Shown here: piece after piece, positions 46,610 through 56,957 of the stretch | Position numbering within the stretch: position 1 is the stretch's first letter | Layout of the letters: every line of letters begins with the position of its first letter | NCBI RefSeq assembly: GCF_013394165.1 | Contig: NZ_CP041330.1 | Coordinates: 1,604,501 to 1,668,500 of the forward strand | DNA length: 64,000 nucleotides | Direction of reading: 5' to 3' | Source of the DNA: Pseudoalteromonas sp. Scap06 | GTDB lineage: Bacteria > Pseudomonadota > Gammaproteobacteria > Enterobacterales > Alteromonadaceae | The notes under the pieces: generated by a model | What the model was told of the DNA's origin: nothing | The model's database searches: none | Seen by the model: only the letters and a program-made list of their open reading frames with translations | Program-made: the position numbers and the translations under genes

Positions 46610-47380
46610 CTAGAGTTGCCATTGGGGAGGGCGTTTTTCAAAAAAGGCAGTTAGACCTTCTTGACCTTCGTCTGATACACGAATTTTGGCTATACGTTCT
46701 GCAGTGAGCGCAATTATTTCGTTATCGATTTCTTTGTTTGCCACATCATTAATAAGCGCTTTAGCTGCTTTAACCGCTACCGGGCCATTATCTATCAGCG
46801 TTTGTAATAGGTTATCCAGTGCACAGTCTAAATTCCCTGTAATTTGGTGAACTAGCCCCAGCTGTTTAGCCGTATGCGCATCAAATACTTCAGCCGTTAA
46901 GAAGTAACGACGAGCAGCGCGTTCACCAATAGCTTTTATTACATAAGGGCTTATAACAGCAGGAATTAAACCTAATTTAACTTCACTTAAACAAAATTGA
47001 GCGTCGTCTTTACTGAGCGCAATATCACAGCAAGCAATTAAGCCCAATGCGCCACCAAATGCTGCGCCTTGTACCGCACAAATAGTAGGGTGTGGGCTTT
47101 GTGCTAATACTTGCATTAGTTTAGCCAGCTGCATCGAATCGGCCAAATTATCGTTATAGTTGTTATCTGCCATCGATTTCATCCAGGCTAAATCGGCACC
47201 GGCTGAAAAGTGTTTACCCTCAGTTTTTAATACAAGGGCACGAATATCGAGCGTATTAGCATGTTCAATACATTGAATAAGCTCATGGATAACGTCGCTA
47301 TTAAAGGCATTGCGTTTTTCTGGGCGACTTAAAACAAGTACAGCCACATTAGATTTTGTTATTTGTAGTGTTACTGACAT
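46610..47380 (-). CDS. liuC: Methylglutaconyl-CoA hydratase (enoyl-CoA hydratase family)
   Basis: The 256-aa crotonase-fold enzyme hydrates 3-methylglutaconyl-CoA to HMG-CoA. H-F-S-A-G-A-D-L-A-W-M (about residues 60-70) and G-A-A-F-G-G-A-L-G-L (about 104-113) form the oxyanion hole, and E-V-K-L-G-L-I-P-A-V-I the catalytic Glu region. The specific substrate comes from its place between liuB and liuD. Confidence 0.93.
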   Translation of the reverse strand: MSVTLQITKSNVAVLVLSRPEKRNAFNSDVIHELIQCIEHANTLDIRALVLKTEGKHFSAGADLAWMKSMADNNYNDNLADSMQLAKLMQVLAQSPHPTICAVQGAAFGGALGLIACCDIALSKDDAQFCLSEVKLGLIPAVISPYVIKAIGERAARRYFLTAEVFDAHTAKQLGLVHQITGNLDCALDNLLQTLIDNGPVAVKAAKALINDVANKEIDNEIIALTAERIAKIRVSDEGQEGLTAFFEKRPPQWQL

Positions 47381-47392
47381 TTTAAGCTCCCA

Positions 47393-49000
47393 TTACATTC
47401 TAAATACGCCAAATTTTGATTCACGCTCAGGAGCATTTTTAGCTGCGCTAAGTGCAAGCCCAAGAACATTGCGTGTATCGGTAGGGTCAATAATGCCATC
47501 ATCCCATAAACGGGCACTGGCATAATAAGGGTGGCCTTGCTGTTCGTATTGATCGATGATTGGCTTTTTAAAATCGCTAATTTGTTGCTCGCTCATGCTT
47601 TCGCCTTTGCGGGCTAAACCATCTTGTTTTACTTGCGCCATTACACCAGCGGCTTGTTCACCACCCATAACCGAAATACGGGCATTTGGCCACATCCACA
47701 TCATGGTCGGTTCAAACGCGCGGCCACACATACCATAGTTACCTGCACCGTATGAGCCCCCGATTAAAATAGTAAATTTGGGTACATCGGCACACGATAC
47801 CGCCATCACCATTTTAGCGCCGTGTTTAGCAATGCCTTCAGACTCGTATTTTTTACCAACCATAAAACCAGTAATGTTTTGTAAAAATACCAGAGGAATG
47901 TTGCGCTGAGCACACAGTTGAATAAAGTGCGCGCCTTTTTGCGCAGACTCACTAAATAAAATACCGTTGTTAGCCACTATGCCTACGGGATGACCATAAA
48001 TGCTGGCAAAGCCTGTTACCAGTGTTTCACCAAAGTAGCGTTTAAATTCATCAAACGATGAATCATCAACAGTACGTGCAATGACCTCACGGACATCAAA
48101 TGGCTTTTTGAGATCAGTACCGACAATGCCGTAAAGTTCGTTAATATCATAACGAGGGGCTTTTACTTCTTCTAGTAATGGTGAGGTAGGGCGCGAATAG
48201 TTAATTCGTTCAATACATTGGCGAGCAATCGACAAGGCATGAGCATCGTTTTCAGCGTAATGATCGGCCACACCTGATGTTTTACAGTGTACATCGGCGC
48301 CACCAAGCTCTTCTGCAGTAACTACTTCACCGGTGGCAGCTTTTACCAGCGGCGGACCAGCTAAAAAGATAGTGCCTTGCTCTTTTACAATAATACTTTC
48401 ATCGGCCATAGCAGGAACATACGCACCACCTGCAGTACATAACCCCATAACCACAGCAATTTGTGGAATGCCTTTACCCGACATACGCGCTTGATTATAA
48501 AAAATACGACCAAAATGCAGTTTGTCAGGGAATACGTCGTCTTGCTCAGGTAAGTTTGCGCCACCTGAGTCAACTAAATAAATACACGGTAAATGACAAC
48601 GTTCGGCGATGTCTTGAGCGCGTAAATGCTTTTTAACAGTCAGCGGGAAATAGGTGCCGCCTTTTACTGTCGCATCATTAGCAATTACCATACATTCAAC
48701 GCCCTTAACGCGACCAATACCTGCAACTACACCGGCACAAGGAATATCTTGTTCATAAACGCCAAAGGCAGCAAATTGCGATATTTCTAAAAATGGCGAG
48801 CCTTCATCTAGCAAAGTGGTAATACGGTCACGGACAAATAATTTACCGCGACCTTCATGGCGCTCTTTTAGTGCAGCACCACCGCCTAAACGTATTGTCG
48901 CTGCTTTACTGCGTAAATCATCCACTAGCGCCGACATATTGTTGTGATTTTGCACAAAATTTGGATCATGCGGATTAACGCTCGATTTTAAAATCGTCAT
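47393..49000 (-). CDS. liuB: Methylcrotonoyl-CoA carboxylase, carboxyltransferase beta subunit
   Basis: The 535-aa subunit moves CO2 from carboxybiotin to 3-methylcrotonyl-CoA. It has the crotonase-like carboxyltransferase halves: [38 protein letters not shown], then N-I-T-G-F-M-V-G and [13 protein letters not shown]. Length and motifs fit MCC-beta rather than propionyl-CoA carboxylase beta. It starts 9 bp after liuA. Confidence 0.95.
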   Translation of the reverse strand: MTILKSSVNPHDPNFVQNHNNMSALVDDLRSKAATIRLGGGAALKERHEGRGKLFVRDRITTLLDEGSPFLEISQFAAFGVYEQDIPCAGVVAGIGRVKGVECMVIANDATVKGGTYFPLTVKKHLRAQDIAERCHLPCIYLVDSGGANLPEQDDVFPDKLHFGRIFYNQARMSGKGIPQIAVVMGLCTAGGAYVPAMADESIIVKEQGTIFLAGPPLVKAATGEVVTAEELGGADVHCKTSGVADHYAENDAHALSIARQCIERINYSRPTSPLLEEVKAPRYDINELYGIVGTDLKKPFDVREVIARTVDDSSFDEFKRYFGETLVTGFASIYGHPVGIVANNGILFSESAQKGAHFIQLCAQRNIPLVFLQNITGFMVGKKYESEGIAKHGAKMVMAVSCADVPKFTILIGGSYGAGNYGMCGRAFEPTMMWMWPNARISVMGGEQAAGVMAQVKQDGLARKGESMSEQQISDFKKPIIDQYEQQGHPYYASARLWDDGIIDPTDTRNVLGLALSAAKNAPERESKFGVFRM

Positions 49001-49009
49001 AACTAATCC

Positions 49010-50185
49010 TTAGCGGCTTTCAGTGAATAATTCGCGACCAATTAACATACGGCGTATTTCTGAGGTGCCTGCACCAATTTCATACAACTTCGCATCACGC
49101 AGTAAGCGACCTGTTGCGTATTCATTTATATAACCATTACCGCCTAAAATTTGAATTGCGTCTAATGCCATTTTAGTTGCAAGCTCAGCAGCGTATAAAA
49201 TTGCGCCAGCAGCGTCTTTACGGGTGGTTTCGCCGCGATCACATGCTTTTGCTACTGTGTACACATATGAGCGAGCTGCATTCATTTGTGTATACATATC
49301 GGCAATTTTGCCTTGTATTAACTGGAATTGACCAATAGGGCTGTCAAATTGCTTACGCTCATGGATGTAAGGCACCACAATATCCATACACGCTTGCATT
49401 ATGCCAAGTGGGCCGGCCGCTAAAACAACACGCTCATAATCAAGGCCACTCATCAGTACCTTAACGCCTTCGTTTAAGTTACCTAAAATATTTTCTTCGG
49501 GTACTTCACAGTTTTCAAATACCAATTCACAGGTATTTGAGCCACGCATGCCAAGTTTGTCTAGCTTTTGAGCGGTTGAAAACCCCGGGAAAGTTTTTTC
49601 TACAATAAAGGCTGTAATCCCTTTAGCGCCGGCGTTTAAATCTGTTTTTGCATAAATCACCAGCGTGTCTGCGTCAGGGCCATTAGTGATCCACATTTTA
49701 TTACCGTTTAAAATGTACTTATCGCCTTTTTTCTCTGCTTTAAGTTTCATAGAAACAACATCAGAGCCCGCATTAGGTTCACTCATAGCCAGCGCACCAA
49801 TGTGCTCTCCACTAATAAGTTTAGGTAAGTATTTTTCTTTTTGTGCTTGTGAACCATTACGGTTTATTTGATTAACACACAGGTTTGAATGCGCACCGTA
49901 ACTTAAACCAATAGAGGCACTTGCACGGCTAATTTCTTCCATGGCAATAACGTGCTCTAAATAGCCTAAACCAGCACCACCAAATTCTTCATCCACGGTC
50001 ATGCCAAGCACGCCCATTTCACCCATTTGCGGCCAAAGTTCATTGGGGAACGCATTATCAAGGTCAGTTTTTTCAGCTAGTGGGGCAATTTCTTGACTGG
50101 CAAAGCTGTTTACGTGACTGCGGATCATATCTGCAGTTTCGCCAAGGCCAAAGTTCATTTCTTTATATAGTGAAATAGTGCTCAT
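49010..50185 (-). CDS. liuA: Isovaleryl-CoA dehydrogenase
   Basis: The 391-aa FAD enzyme oxidises isovaleryl-CoA, the first committed step of the leucine route after the branched-chain 2-oxoacid dehydrogenase. The acyl-CoA dehydrogenase signatures are [12 protein letters not shown] and Q-I-L-G-G-N-G-Y. The catalytic Glu is in the L-D-Y-E-R-V-V-L loop, the position special to isovaleryl-CoA dehydrogenases, while the usual E-G-T-N/S-E site reads G-A-G-T-S-E. This supports the substrate call directly from sequence. Confidence 0.95.
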   Translation of the reverse strand: MSTISLYKEMNFGLGETADMIRSHVNSFASQEIAPLAEKTDLDNAFPNELWPQMGEMGVLGMTVDEEFGGAGLGYLEHVIAMEEISRASASIGLSYGAHSNLCVNQINRNGSQAQKEKYLPKLISGEHIGALAMSEPNAGSDVVSMKLKAEKKGDKYILNGNKMWITNGPDADTLVIYAKTDLNAGAKGITAFIVEKTFPGFSTAQKLDKLGMRGSNTCELVFENCEVPEENILGNLNEGVKVLMSGLDYERVVLAAGPLGIMQACMDIVVPYIHERKQFDSPIGQFQLIQGKIADMYTQMNAARSYVYTVAKACDRGETTRKDAAGAILYAAELATKMALDAIQILGGNGYINEYATGRLLRDAKLYEIGAGTSEIRRMLIGRELFTESR

Positions 50186-50220
50186 GATTAATTCCTGTGT
50201 GTTGATGACGTTGTTATATT

Positions 50221-50655
50221 TTATTCATCTATTTTGCTAAGCGTGTCGCGACAGCGACGTTCAGCGGTGACCAGTTCCATAAGAACCACTTTAATGTCAT
50301 CCATCTGTTGTGAAAGATCGGCTTTTTTCTCACTGATAAGGTCAAGCATGGTGACTAACTGTTTTGCACTTGATTTATCAGCATCATACAGTTCAAACAA
50401 ACGACCAGTTTCAGCTAAGGTGAAACCTAAACGCTTGCCGCGCAGTATTAGCTTTAGGCGAACCTTGTCGCGCTTGGAGTAAATACGTGTTTGACCATTG
50501 CGCTCTGGCGATATTAACCCTTGGTCTTCGTAAAAACGGATAGAGCGGGTGGTAATATCAAATTCTTTAGCCAATTCACTAATGCTAAAAGTTTGTTCGT
50601 TTTTAGCCGGCTCGTTGGCTGAATTTGCAAAGTTTGTTTGATTATCTGATTTCAT
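50221..50655 (-). CDS. liuR: MerR-family regulator of branched-chain catabolism LiuR
   Basis: The 144-aa regulator has an N-terminal MerR winged helix (about residues 23-92; [24 protein letters not shown]) and a coiled-coil dimer helix with a short C-terminal effector part. It is first in the liu operon, 35 bp before liuA. In proteobacteria LiuR represses liu and related genes. Palindromes fitting such a factor lie in both divergent promoters here. Confidence 0.92.
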   Translation of the reverse strand: MKSDNQTNFANSANEPAKNEQTFSISELAKEFDITTRSIRFYEDQGLISPERNGQTRIYSKRDKVRLKLILRGKRLGFTLAETGRLFELYDADKSSAKQLVTMLDLISEKKADLSQQMDDIKVVLMELVTAERRCRDTLSKIDE

Positions 50656-50697
50656 TGTAATGTTTACCTCATTCGAATAACCCCAATATAAGTGAAG

Positions 50698-50713
50698 TTT
50701 ACGTAAAGGTAAA
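50698..50713 (-). promoter_or_regulatory. Putative LiuR operator of the liuR-liuA… operon
   Basis: TTTACGTAAAGGTAAA is an inverted repeat (TTTAC…GTAAA) 43 bp upstream of liuR. On the minus strand TTTACC and TATATT flank it like -35 and -10 elements about 17 bp apart, as MerR operators usually lie within the spacer. Confidence 0.55.
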
Positions 50714-50872
50714 GTGTGATCTGGTTGTTATACTTTAGACGTATAAAATAAAAGCGGAAATGCAGCAGAAGTTGAGTGTTTATGAACGCTATAAGCTAGT
50801 TAGGCAGTATGTAATAAATTTTTAGCAAGCTAACTTTACAGTTTTTACACTAATTAGAAAGTTGATTTTAGA

Positions 50873-50894
50873 TTTACGTTGGCGTAAACGTAAA
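50873..50894 (+). promoter_or_regulatory. Putative LiuR operator of the thiolase-mmsA… operon
   Basis: A 22-bp near-palindrome runs from TTTACGTT to AACGTAAA. It lies 90 bp before the thiolase start. TTTACG (50873-50878) and TATGTA (50898-50903) are separated by 19 bp, the unusual long spacer of MerR-controlled promoters. The 329-bp gene-free stretch between liuR and the thiolase gene holds this and the preceding operator. Confidence 0.55.
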
Positions 50895-50984
50895 TTTTAT
50901 GTATGCTCGTATTTATCAGATTAGTTTAAACATTAAGCTAAACATAATAAAACATGTTTGCGTTAATTGAAAATGGAGCCTTTT

Positions 50985-52166
50985 ATGTCTTTCGAAAGCG
51001 TTGTAATTGTAGCAGCAAAACGCACCCCAATGGGTGGATTTATGGGCGCACTAAGTGATGCGCAGTCTACCGAATTAGGTGCTACGGCCATTGCAGGCGC
51101 ACTTGCTCAAACGGGTTTAAGCAATGATGCAATTGATGAAGTTATTATGGGCTGCGTATTACCAGCCGGTTTAGGCCAAGCACCTGCACGTCAAGCAATG
51201 CTTAAAGCAGGGCTTGCACTAAGCACCGGCGCTACCACTATTAATAAAGTATGCGGCTCGGGTTTGAAAGCAGCGATGTTAGCGAATGATTTAATTAAGG
51301 CAGGCTCTATTGAATCAGCAATCGCTGGTGGCATGGAAAGCATGACCAATGCACCTTACTTTATTCCTAAAGCCCGCGGCGGTATGCGTATGGGACATGG
51401 CGAAATCAAAGATCACATGATGAGTGATGGCTTAGAAGACGCCTACGACAATAAAGCAATGGGATGCTTTGCTCAAGACACAGCCGATGAATACGGTATT
51501 GGTCGTGAGCAAATGGATACGTTTGCACTGGGTTCATTAAGTAAAGCAAACGCAGCCATAGACAATGGGTGGTTTGATAACGAGATTACACCGCACACTA
51601 TTAAAACGCGTAAAGGCGATGTCACCGTTTCAATTGATGAGCAACCTGGCAACGCACGCCCTGAAAAAATTCCAAGCTTAAGAGCTGCATTTAAAAAAGA
51701 CGGCACTATTACTGCCGCTAATTCATCGTCTATTTCAGATGGTGGTGCTGCACTAATACTAATGAGCGAATCAAAAGCAAAAGCTGAGGGTTTAACACCA
51801 CTTTGTAAAATTGTTGCTCACAGCACTCATTCTCAAAAACCAAGTGAATTTACAGTAGCCCCAGTGGGCGCAATGAACAGCGTTCTTGAAAAAGCTGGCT
51901 GGACAATCGCCGATGTTGATTTGTGGGAAATTAATGAAGCGTTTGCCATGGTCACTATGCTGGCTATTAACGAATTAAAGCTCGATGAAAGCAAAGTAAA
52001 CGTCAATGGTGGTGCGTGTGCACTAGGCCACCCAATTGGTGCTAGTGGCGCACGTATTTTAGTAACACTTATTCATGCGCTTAAAAACCGAGGCCTCAAA
52101 AAAGGCGTTGCCTCTTTGTGTATAGGTGGCGGTGAAGCCGTTGCTATGGCAGTCGAAGCACTTTAA
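50985..52166 (+). CDS. Acetyl-CoA C-acetyltransferase (thiolase)
   Basis: The approximately 393-aa thiolase has the nucleophilic Cys in N-K-V-C-G-S-G-L-K (about residue 89), the His motif G-G-A-C-A-L-G-H-P-I-G-A-S-G and the second Cys in S-L-C-I-G-G-G. It can split acetoacetyl-CoA, product of the ScoAB reaction, or 2-methylacetoacetyl-CoA from isoleucine. I place the start at the ATG at 50985 (M-S-F-E-S-V), six bases after GGAG; the open frame begins at 50967 with TTG. First gene of the plus-strand operon. Confidence 0.93.
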   Translation: MSFESVVIVAAKRTPMGGFMGALSDAQSTELGATAIAGALAQTGLSNDAIDEVIMGCVLPAGLGQAPARQAMLKAGLALSTGATTINKVCGSGLKAAMLANDLIKAGSIESAIAGGMESMTNAPYFIPKARGGMRMGHGEIKDHMMSDGLEDAYDNKAMGCFAQDTADEYGIGREQMDTFALGSLSKANAAIDNGWFDNEITPHTIKTRKGDVTVSIDEQPGNARPEKIPSLRAAFKKDGTITAANSSSISDGGAALILMSESKAKAEGLTPLCKIVAHSTHSQKPSEFTVAPVGAMNSVLEKAGWTIADVDLWEINEAFAMVTMLAINELKLDESKVNVNGGACALGHPIGASGARILVTLIHALKNRGLKKGVASLCIGGGEAVAMAVEAL

Positions 52167-52177
52167 CTGATAACAAA

Positions 52178-52211
52178 GCCGCAGCAACTATAACAATCAC
52201 AGCGCTGCGGC
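52178..52211 (+). other. Intercistronic hairpin after the thiolase gene
   Basis: GCCGCAG (52178-52184) pairs with CTGCGGC (52205-52211). There is no T tract, so it may set mRNA stability between thiolase and mmsA. Confidence 0.4.
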
Positions 52212-52238
52212 AATTAAATTGACTCAATAGGATTTATT

Positions 52239-53729
52239 ATGCACCAAGTACCCTTATTAATTAACGGCGAGTTCGTTCAGTCAACGTCAAATGAATTAAT
52301 TGATGTTGTAAACCCAGCTAATCAAGAAGTGCTCGCGCAAGTGCCATGCGCTACAGACGCAGAGATGGATGCGGCGATTGCATCAGCAAGCGAAACATTT
52401 AAAACGTGGAAAGATGTGCCAATTACAGAGCGTGCGCGCATTATGATGAAATACGCGGCGCTATTAAAAGAAAACCATGATGAACTAGCCACTATTATTT
52501 GTCATGAGCTAGGCAAAACGTTTGAAGATGCAAAAGGTGATGTGTGGCGTGGTATTGAGGTAGTTGAACAAGCAGCTAATGCGCCGTCGTTAATGATGGG
52601 TGAAACCATGGAAAACGTAGCGCGCAAAATCGATACGTATTCTTACATGCAACCACTGGGTGTGTGTGCAGGTATTACGCCATTTAACTTTCCGGCAATG
52701 ATCCCATTGTGGATGTTCCCACTGGCAATTGTGTGTGGTAACACCTTTATTTTAAAACCGTCTGAGCAAGATCCACTTACTCCTATGCGCTTAGCTGAGC
52801 TATTTATTGAAGCCGGTGCGCCAAAAGGCGTGTTACAAGTAGTACATGGTACAAAACCACAAGTTGACCGCTTATTAGAAGACAAAGCCGTTCGTGCTAT
52901 TTCATTTGTGGGTTCATGTGGTGTAGGTGCCTATATTTACTCTAAAGGCACACAAAACTTAAAACGCGTTCAAGCGTGTGTTGGCGCTAAAAACCACATG
53001 GTAATTATGCCTGATGCGAGTAAATCGCATGTTGTTAATAACCTTGTGGGTGCCTCTGTAGGTGCAGCAGGTCAGCGCTGTATGGGTATTTCAGTGGCGG
53101 TATTTGTTGGTCAAGCAAAAGACTGGGTTGATGAAATTAAAGCAGGCTTTGAAGGTGTACGCCCAGGTGTTTGGGATGATGCAGACGCGGCTTATGGCCC
53201 ACAAACATCACCTGCTGCAAAAGCACGTATTTTATCACTAATTGCCGATGGTAAAGCACAAGGCGCTACCTGTTTAATTGATGGCTCTGACTTTAGCGTT
53301 GAAGGTTACGAGCAAGGTAACTGGGTAGGCCCTACATTATTTACTGATGTAACCAAAGATATGAACTTGTACAAAGAAGAGATTTTTGGCCCAGTATTGG
53401 CGTGTATGTTTGTTGATACCCTTGAAGAAGCCATTGCGCTTATTAACGAGAGCCCTTACGGCAACGGTACCTCACTATTCACCTCAAGTGGTGCGGCTGC
53501 ACGTAAATTCCAACACGAAATTGAAGTAGGCCAAGTGGGTATTAATGTGCCAATTCCTGTGCCTTTACCATTTTTCTCGTTCACGGGTTGGAAAGGCTCA
53601 TTCTACGGTGATACTCACACGTATGGTAAACAAGGTATTCGTTTTTACACAGAAACCAAAACCATTACCTCTCGCTGGTTTGAAGATGATATCGCTTCAG
53701 GTCCAAATATGAGTATTAATCTTAAGTAA
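52239..53729 (+). CDS. mmsA: CoA-acylating methylmalonate-semialdehyde dehydrogenase
   Basis: The 496-aa aldehyde dehydrogenase turns methylmalonate semialdehyde (valine) into propionyl-CoA and CO2 with NAD. The catalytic Cys is in [11 protein letters not shown], as in MmsA. It has [16 protein letters not shown], and the general-base Glu of ordinary ALDHs is absent, as expected for acylating enzymes. It shares the operon with the HIBA pathway enzymes downstream. Confidence 0.95.
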   Translation: MHQVPLLINGEFVQSTSNELIDVVNPANQEVLAQVPCATDAEMDAAIASASETFKTWKDVPITERARIMMKYAALLKENHDELATIICHELGKTFEDAKGDVWRGIEVVEQAANAPSLMMGETMENVARKIDTYSYMQPLGVCAGITPFNFPAMIPLWMFPLAIVCGNTFILKPSEQDPLTPMRLAELFIEAGAPKGVLQVVHGTKPQVDRLLEDKAVRAISFVGSCGVGAYIYSKGTQNLKRVQACVGAKNHMVIMPDASKSHVVNNLVGASVGAAGQRCMGISVAVFVGQAKDWVDEIKAGFEGVRPGVWDDADAAYGPQTSPAAKARILSLIADGKAQGATCLIDGSDFSVEGYEQGNWVGPTLFTDVTKDMNLYKEEIFGPVLACMFVDTLEEAIALINESPYGNGTSLFTSSGAAARKFQHEIEVGQVGINVPIPVPLPFFSFTGWKGSFYGDTHTYGKQGIRFYTETKTITSRWFEDDIASGPNMSINLK

Positions 53730-53756
53730 CATTTTAACCGCATAATCAATAAAAAA

Positions 53757-53788
53757 GAGGGGCACAACACACAGTGTTGTCGCTCCTC
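53757..53788 (+). other. Intercistronic hairpin between mmsA and the acyl-CoA dehydrogenase
   Basis: GAGGGGC…AACAC pairs with GTGTT…GCTCCTC, an imperfect stem of about 14 bp with no T tract; probably a processing or stability element. Confidence 0.4.
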
Positions 53789-53848
53789 ACTAATAACTCC
53801 CTTGATGGGATGCACCGACAACAAACAAAACACTACAAGAGGTCTACC

Positions 53849-55006
53849 ATGGACTTTAACTTATCTGAAGATCAACAAGCTTTTGCGCAAACGGCGCGTC
53901 AATTCGCAGAATCAGAACTAGCACCACATGCAGCTAAGTGGGATCGCGAACATATTTTCCCAAAAGACACAATTAAAGCCGCTGGTGAGCTTGGTTTTTG
54001 TGGCTTATACACCCCAGAAGAAGCCGGTGGTTTAGGTTTATCTCGTTTAGATTCAAGCATTATTTTTGAGCAACTTGCACTGGGTTGTACAGCTACTACG
54101 GCTATGCTGACCATTCATAATATGGCAACCTGGATGATCGCAAGCTTTGGTACCGATGCAGTAAAAGACAAATACGTTGAACAATTGGTAATGGGTGAGT
54201 TGTTAGCCTCTTACTGTTTAACCGAGCCAGGCTCTGGCTCTGATGCTGCGTCATTAAAAACTAAAGCAGTTCGTGATGGCGATGAGTATGTTATTAACGG
54301 CTCAAAAATGTTTATTTCTGGCGCCGGTGAAACAGAAATTTTAGTTGTAATGGCACGTACAGGGGCTGATGGCCCAAGTGGCATTTCAGCGTTTGTTGTA
54401 CCTGCAGATGCCAAAGGTATTGAGTACGGCAAAGCAGAAGAAAAAATGGGTTGGAATGCACAACCAACACGCTTAATTAGTTTTGAAGATGTACGAATTC
54501 CAGCAGCAAACTTATTAGGCCAAGAAGGCGAAGGCTTTAAGTTTGCCATGCAAGGATTAGATGGCGGCCGTATTAATATTGCAACTTGCTCTATTGGTAC
54601 TGCACAAGCTGCACTTAATACCGCACGTGAGTATTTAAAAGAGCGTACCCAATTTGGTAAGCCATTGGCAGCATTTCAAGCGCTACAATTTAAAATTGCC
54701 GATATGAATACCGAGCTTGTCGCAGCGCGCCAAATGGTACGACTCGCGGCGTTTAAACTTGATACTAACGACAGTGAAAAAACCACTTATTGTGCGATGG
54801 CTAAACGCTTTGCAACCGATGTTGGTTTTACTGTGTGTAACGATGCGCTGCAAATTCATGGGGGCTACGGTTACATTAAAGAGTACCCACTTGAACGCCA
54901 CGTACGCGATGTACGTGTTCATCAAATTTTAGAAGGCACTAACGAAATTATGCGTGTGATTATTGCACGTCGTATCTTAGCCGAATCAGCCAGCGAAGTT
55001 TTATAA
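53849..55006 (+). CDS. Acyl-CoA dehydrogenase, probable isobutyryl-CoA dehydrogenase
   Basis: The 385-aa FAD enzyme has Y-C-L-T-E-P-G-S-G-S-D-A (about residues 123-134), Q-I-H-G-G-Y-G-Y (about 342) and the catalytic Glu in L-E-G-T-N-E-I-M-R (about 368). The N-terminal M-D-F-N-L-S-E-D-Q with D-R-E-H-I-F-P resembles ACAD8-type isobutyryl-CoA dehydrogenases. Start: ATG at 53849 after AAGAGGT; the frame is open from 53774 without support. Substrate is inferred from its neighbours mmsA, HIBCH and mmsB; 2-methylbutyryl-CoA is an alternative. Confidence 0.9.
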   Translation: MDFNLSEDQQAFAQTARQFAESELAPHAAKWDREHIFPKDTIKAAGELGFCGLYTPEEAGGLGLSRLDSSIIFEQLALGCTATTAMLTIHNMATWMIASFGTDAVKDKYVEQLVMGELLASYCLTEPGSGSDAASLKTKAVRDGDEYVINGSKMFISGAGETEILVVMARTGADGPSGISAFVVPADAKGIEYGKAEEKMGWNAQPTRLISFEDVRIPAANLLGQEGEGFKFAMQGLDGGRINIATCSIGTAQAALNTAREYLKERTQFGKPLAAFQALQFKIADMNTELVAARQMVRLAAFKLDTNDSEKTTYCAMAKRFATDVGFTVCNDALQIHGGYGYIKEYPLERHVRDVRVHQILEGTNEIMRVIIARRILAESASEVL

Positions 55007-55016
55007 GGAGATTAGT

Positions 55017-55796
55017 ATGTCAAATCCTAGCATTGAATTAACTATTGAAGGTCATGTTGCCATTTTAACTATGTCGAATCCGCCAGCGAATACCTGGACG
55101 AAAGACACCTTAGTGGCGCTTAAAGACACAGTTAATCAGCTCAACACCAATAAAAATATTTATGCATTAGTACTGACTGGTGAAGGCGAGAAGTTTTTTA
55201 GCGCCGGTGCCGACCTAAATGTATTTGCCAGTGGCGACAAAGGTGTAGCCGCAGATATGTCATGTGTATTTGGTGAAGCATTCGAAGCGCTAACTAATTT
55301 TAGAGGTGTGTCGGTTGCAGCCATTAATGGTTATGCAATGGGTGGCGGCCTTGAAGTAGCGCTTGCTTGCGACATTCGTATTGCAGAAGAACAAGCACAA
55401 ATGGCATTGCCTGAAGCAAAAGTGGGTTTATTACCCTGTGCTGGTGGAACGCAAAACTTAGCATGGCTCGTTGGTGAAGGCTGGGCAAAACGCATGATTT
55501 TATGCGGTGAGCGCTTAAAAGCCGATAAAGCGCTACAAATTGGCTTAGTGGAAGAAGTGGTTGCACAAGGTGAAAGCTTTGCAGCAGCACTAAAACTGGC
55601 AAACCAAGTGTCAGAGCAAAGCCCATCGTCGGTTGCTGCATGTAAAACGCTGATTCAAAAAGGGCGTCATCAGCCAATGGCGAATGCATTGCCACTGGAG
55701 CGAGAGCTGTTTGTTGGTTTATTTGATACCGAAGATCAGCAAGAGGGCGTGAACGCCTTTTTAGAAAAACGCAAGGCTAATTGGGTGAATGGCTAA
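55017..55796 (+). CDS. Enoyl-CoA hydratase/isomerase family protein
   Basis: The 259-aa crotonase has F-F-S-A-G-A-D-L-N (about residues 61-69), N-G-Y-A-M-G-G-G-L-E-V-A-L (oxyanion loop) and P-E-A-K-V-G-L-L-P-C-A-G-G-T. In this operon it most likely hydrates methacrylyl-CoA or tiglyl-CoA. It starts 10 bp after the dehydrogenase and its stop overlaps the next start by one base (TAATG). Confidence 0.92.
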   Translation: MSNPSIELTIEGHVAILTMSNPPANTWTKDTLVALKDTVNQLNTNKNIYALVLTGEGEKFFSAGADLNVFASGDKGVAADMSCVFGEAFEALTNFRGVSVAAINGYAMGGGLEVALACDIRIAEEQAQMALPEAKVGLLPCAGGTQNLAWLVGEGWAKRMILCGERLKADKALQIGLVEEVVAQGESFAAALKLANQVSEQSPSSVAACKTLIQKGRHQPMANALPLERELFVGLFDTEDQQEGVNAFLEKRKANWVNG

Positions 55797-56953
55797 TGAG
55801 TGAACTAACCCGTTTAAATTCAGCTGATGCTGCTGTGGTATTCGAAACGGCAACCACAGACAATGGCCGACTCATTGGTTTTGCTACGCTTAACGCGCCT
55901 AAGTCATTAAACGCGTTAAATTTTGAGATGATCAGCTTACTCGAGCCACAACTACAGCAATGGGACAAAGACGATAACATTGCATTAGTGGTTCTTAAAG
56001 GTGCTGGTGAAAAAGCATTTTGTGCCGGTGGCGATGTAGTGAGCTTACACAAATCAATGAGTGAGGGTAAACCGAGCTCACTGGTTGAAGAGTTTTTTAC
56101 TCAAGAGTATCAGCTCGATTACCTAATTCACTGCTACAACAAACCCATTTTAGTCTGGGGTAACGGTATTGTAATGGGCGGCGGTTTAGGTTTAATGGCC
56201 GGTGCGAGCCATCGTGTGGTTACAGAAACATCACGCATCGCTATGCCAGAGCAAACCATTGGGCTTTACCCTGATGTAGGCGGCAGTTATTTTTTACATA
56301 AAATGCCTGCCCATGTTGGCTTGTTTTTAGGGCTTACCTCGGCGTCAATTAATTGTGAAGACGCTAAGCTTGTATCGCTTGCCGATCACTTTGTAAATTC
56401 TGATAAATACCCAGAGCTTGTTGAAGCGTTACTCAATACTAAATGGGGTAAAACAGCAAGTTTAAACCACGACAAGCTAAGTACCTTGCTTATTGAGTTA
56501 GATAACAACTCTAGCCGTATGCCAAAAGGCAATTTAAAAGCTAACTTATCGCTAATTCAAAAGTTAGGCGACTTTAACACGTTACAGCAGCAGGTCGATT
56601 ACATTTTAAACCTAACCACAGATGACAAATGGCTACAACGCGCACAAAAATCGTTGGCGCATGGTTGTCCATTAAGTTGTGCTTTAGTGAGTGAGCAGCT
56701 TAAACATAGCAAAGGCAAAAACTTAGCTGACTGTTTTAAAATGGAATTGGGCATGTCGGTTCGTGCTGGCGAAGTGGGCGAGTTTCAAGAGGGTGTACGT
56801 GCCTTACTAATCGATAAAGACGGTACGCCACAGTGGCAATTTAACACTCTTAAAGATGTGCCAAACGAAGTAGTAGAGAGCTTTTTTGCAAATCGCTTTG
56901 GCGAGCAACATCCGCTAGAGCCGTACTTTTCACAACTAAATTTACAAGGGTAA
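55796..56953 (+). CDS. 3-hydroxyisobutyryl-CoA hydrolase
   Basis: The approximately 385-aa crotonase-fold hydrolase releases 3-hydroxyisobutyrate from its CoA thioester in valine breakdown. K-A-F-C-A-G-G-D-V (about residues 71-79), G-N-G-I-V-M-G-G-G-L-G-L-M and P-E-Q-T-I-G-L-Y-P-D-V-G-G-S-Y are the HIBCH-type motifs. Its length (far above simple hydratases) also fits HIBCH. Start at the ATG that overlaps the upstream stop; the frame is open 15 bp further (GTG). Confidence 0.92.
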   Translation: MSELTRLNSADAAVVFETATTDNGRLIGFATLNAPKSLNALNFEMISLLEPQLQQWDKDDNIALVVLKGAGEKAFCAGGDVVSLHKSMSEGKPSSLVEEFFTQEYQLDYLIHCYNKPILVWGNGIVMGGGLGLMAGASHRVVTETSRIAMPEQTIGLYPDVGGSYFLHKMPAHVGLFLGLTSASINCEDAKLVSLADHFVNSDKYPELVEALLNTKWGKTASLNHDKLSTLLIELDNNSSRMPKGNLKANLSLIQKLGDFNTLQQQVDYILNLTTDDKWLQRAQKSLAHGCPLSCALVSEQLKHSKGKNLADCFKMELGMSVRAGEVGEFQEGVRALLIDKDGTPQWQFNTLKDVPNEVVESFFANRFGEQHPLEPYFSQLNLQG

Positions 56954-56957
56954 AGCG

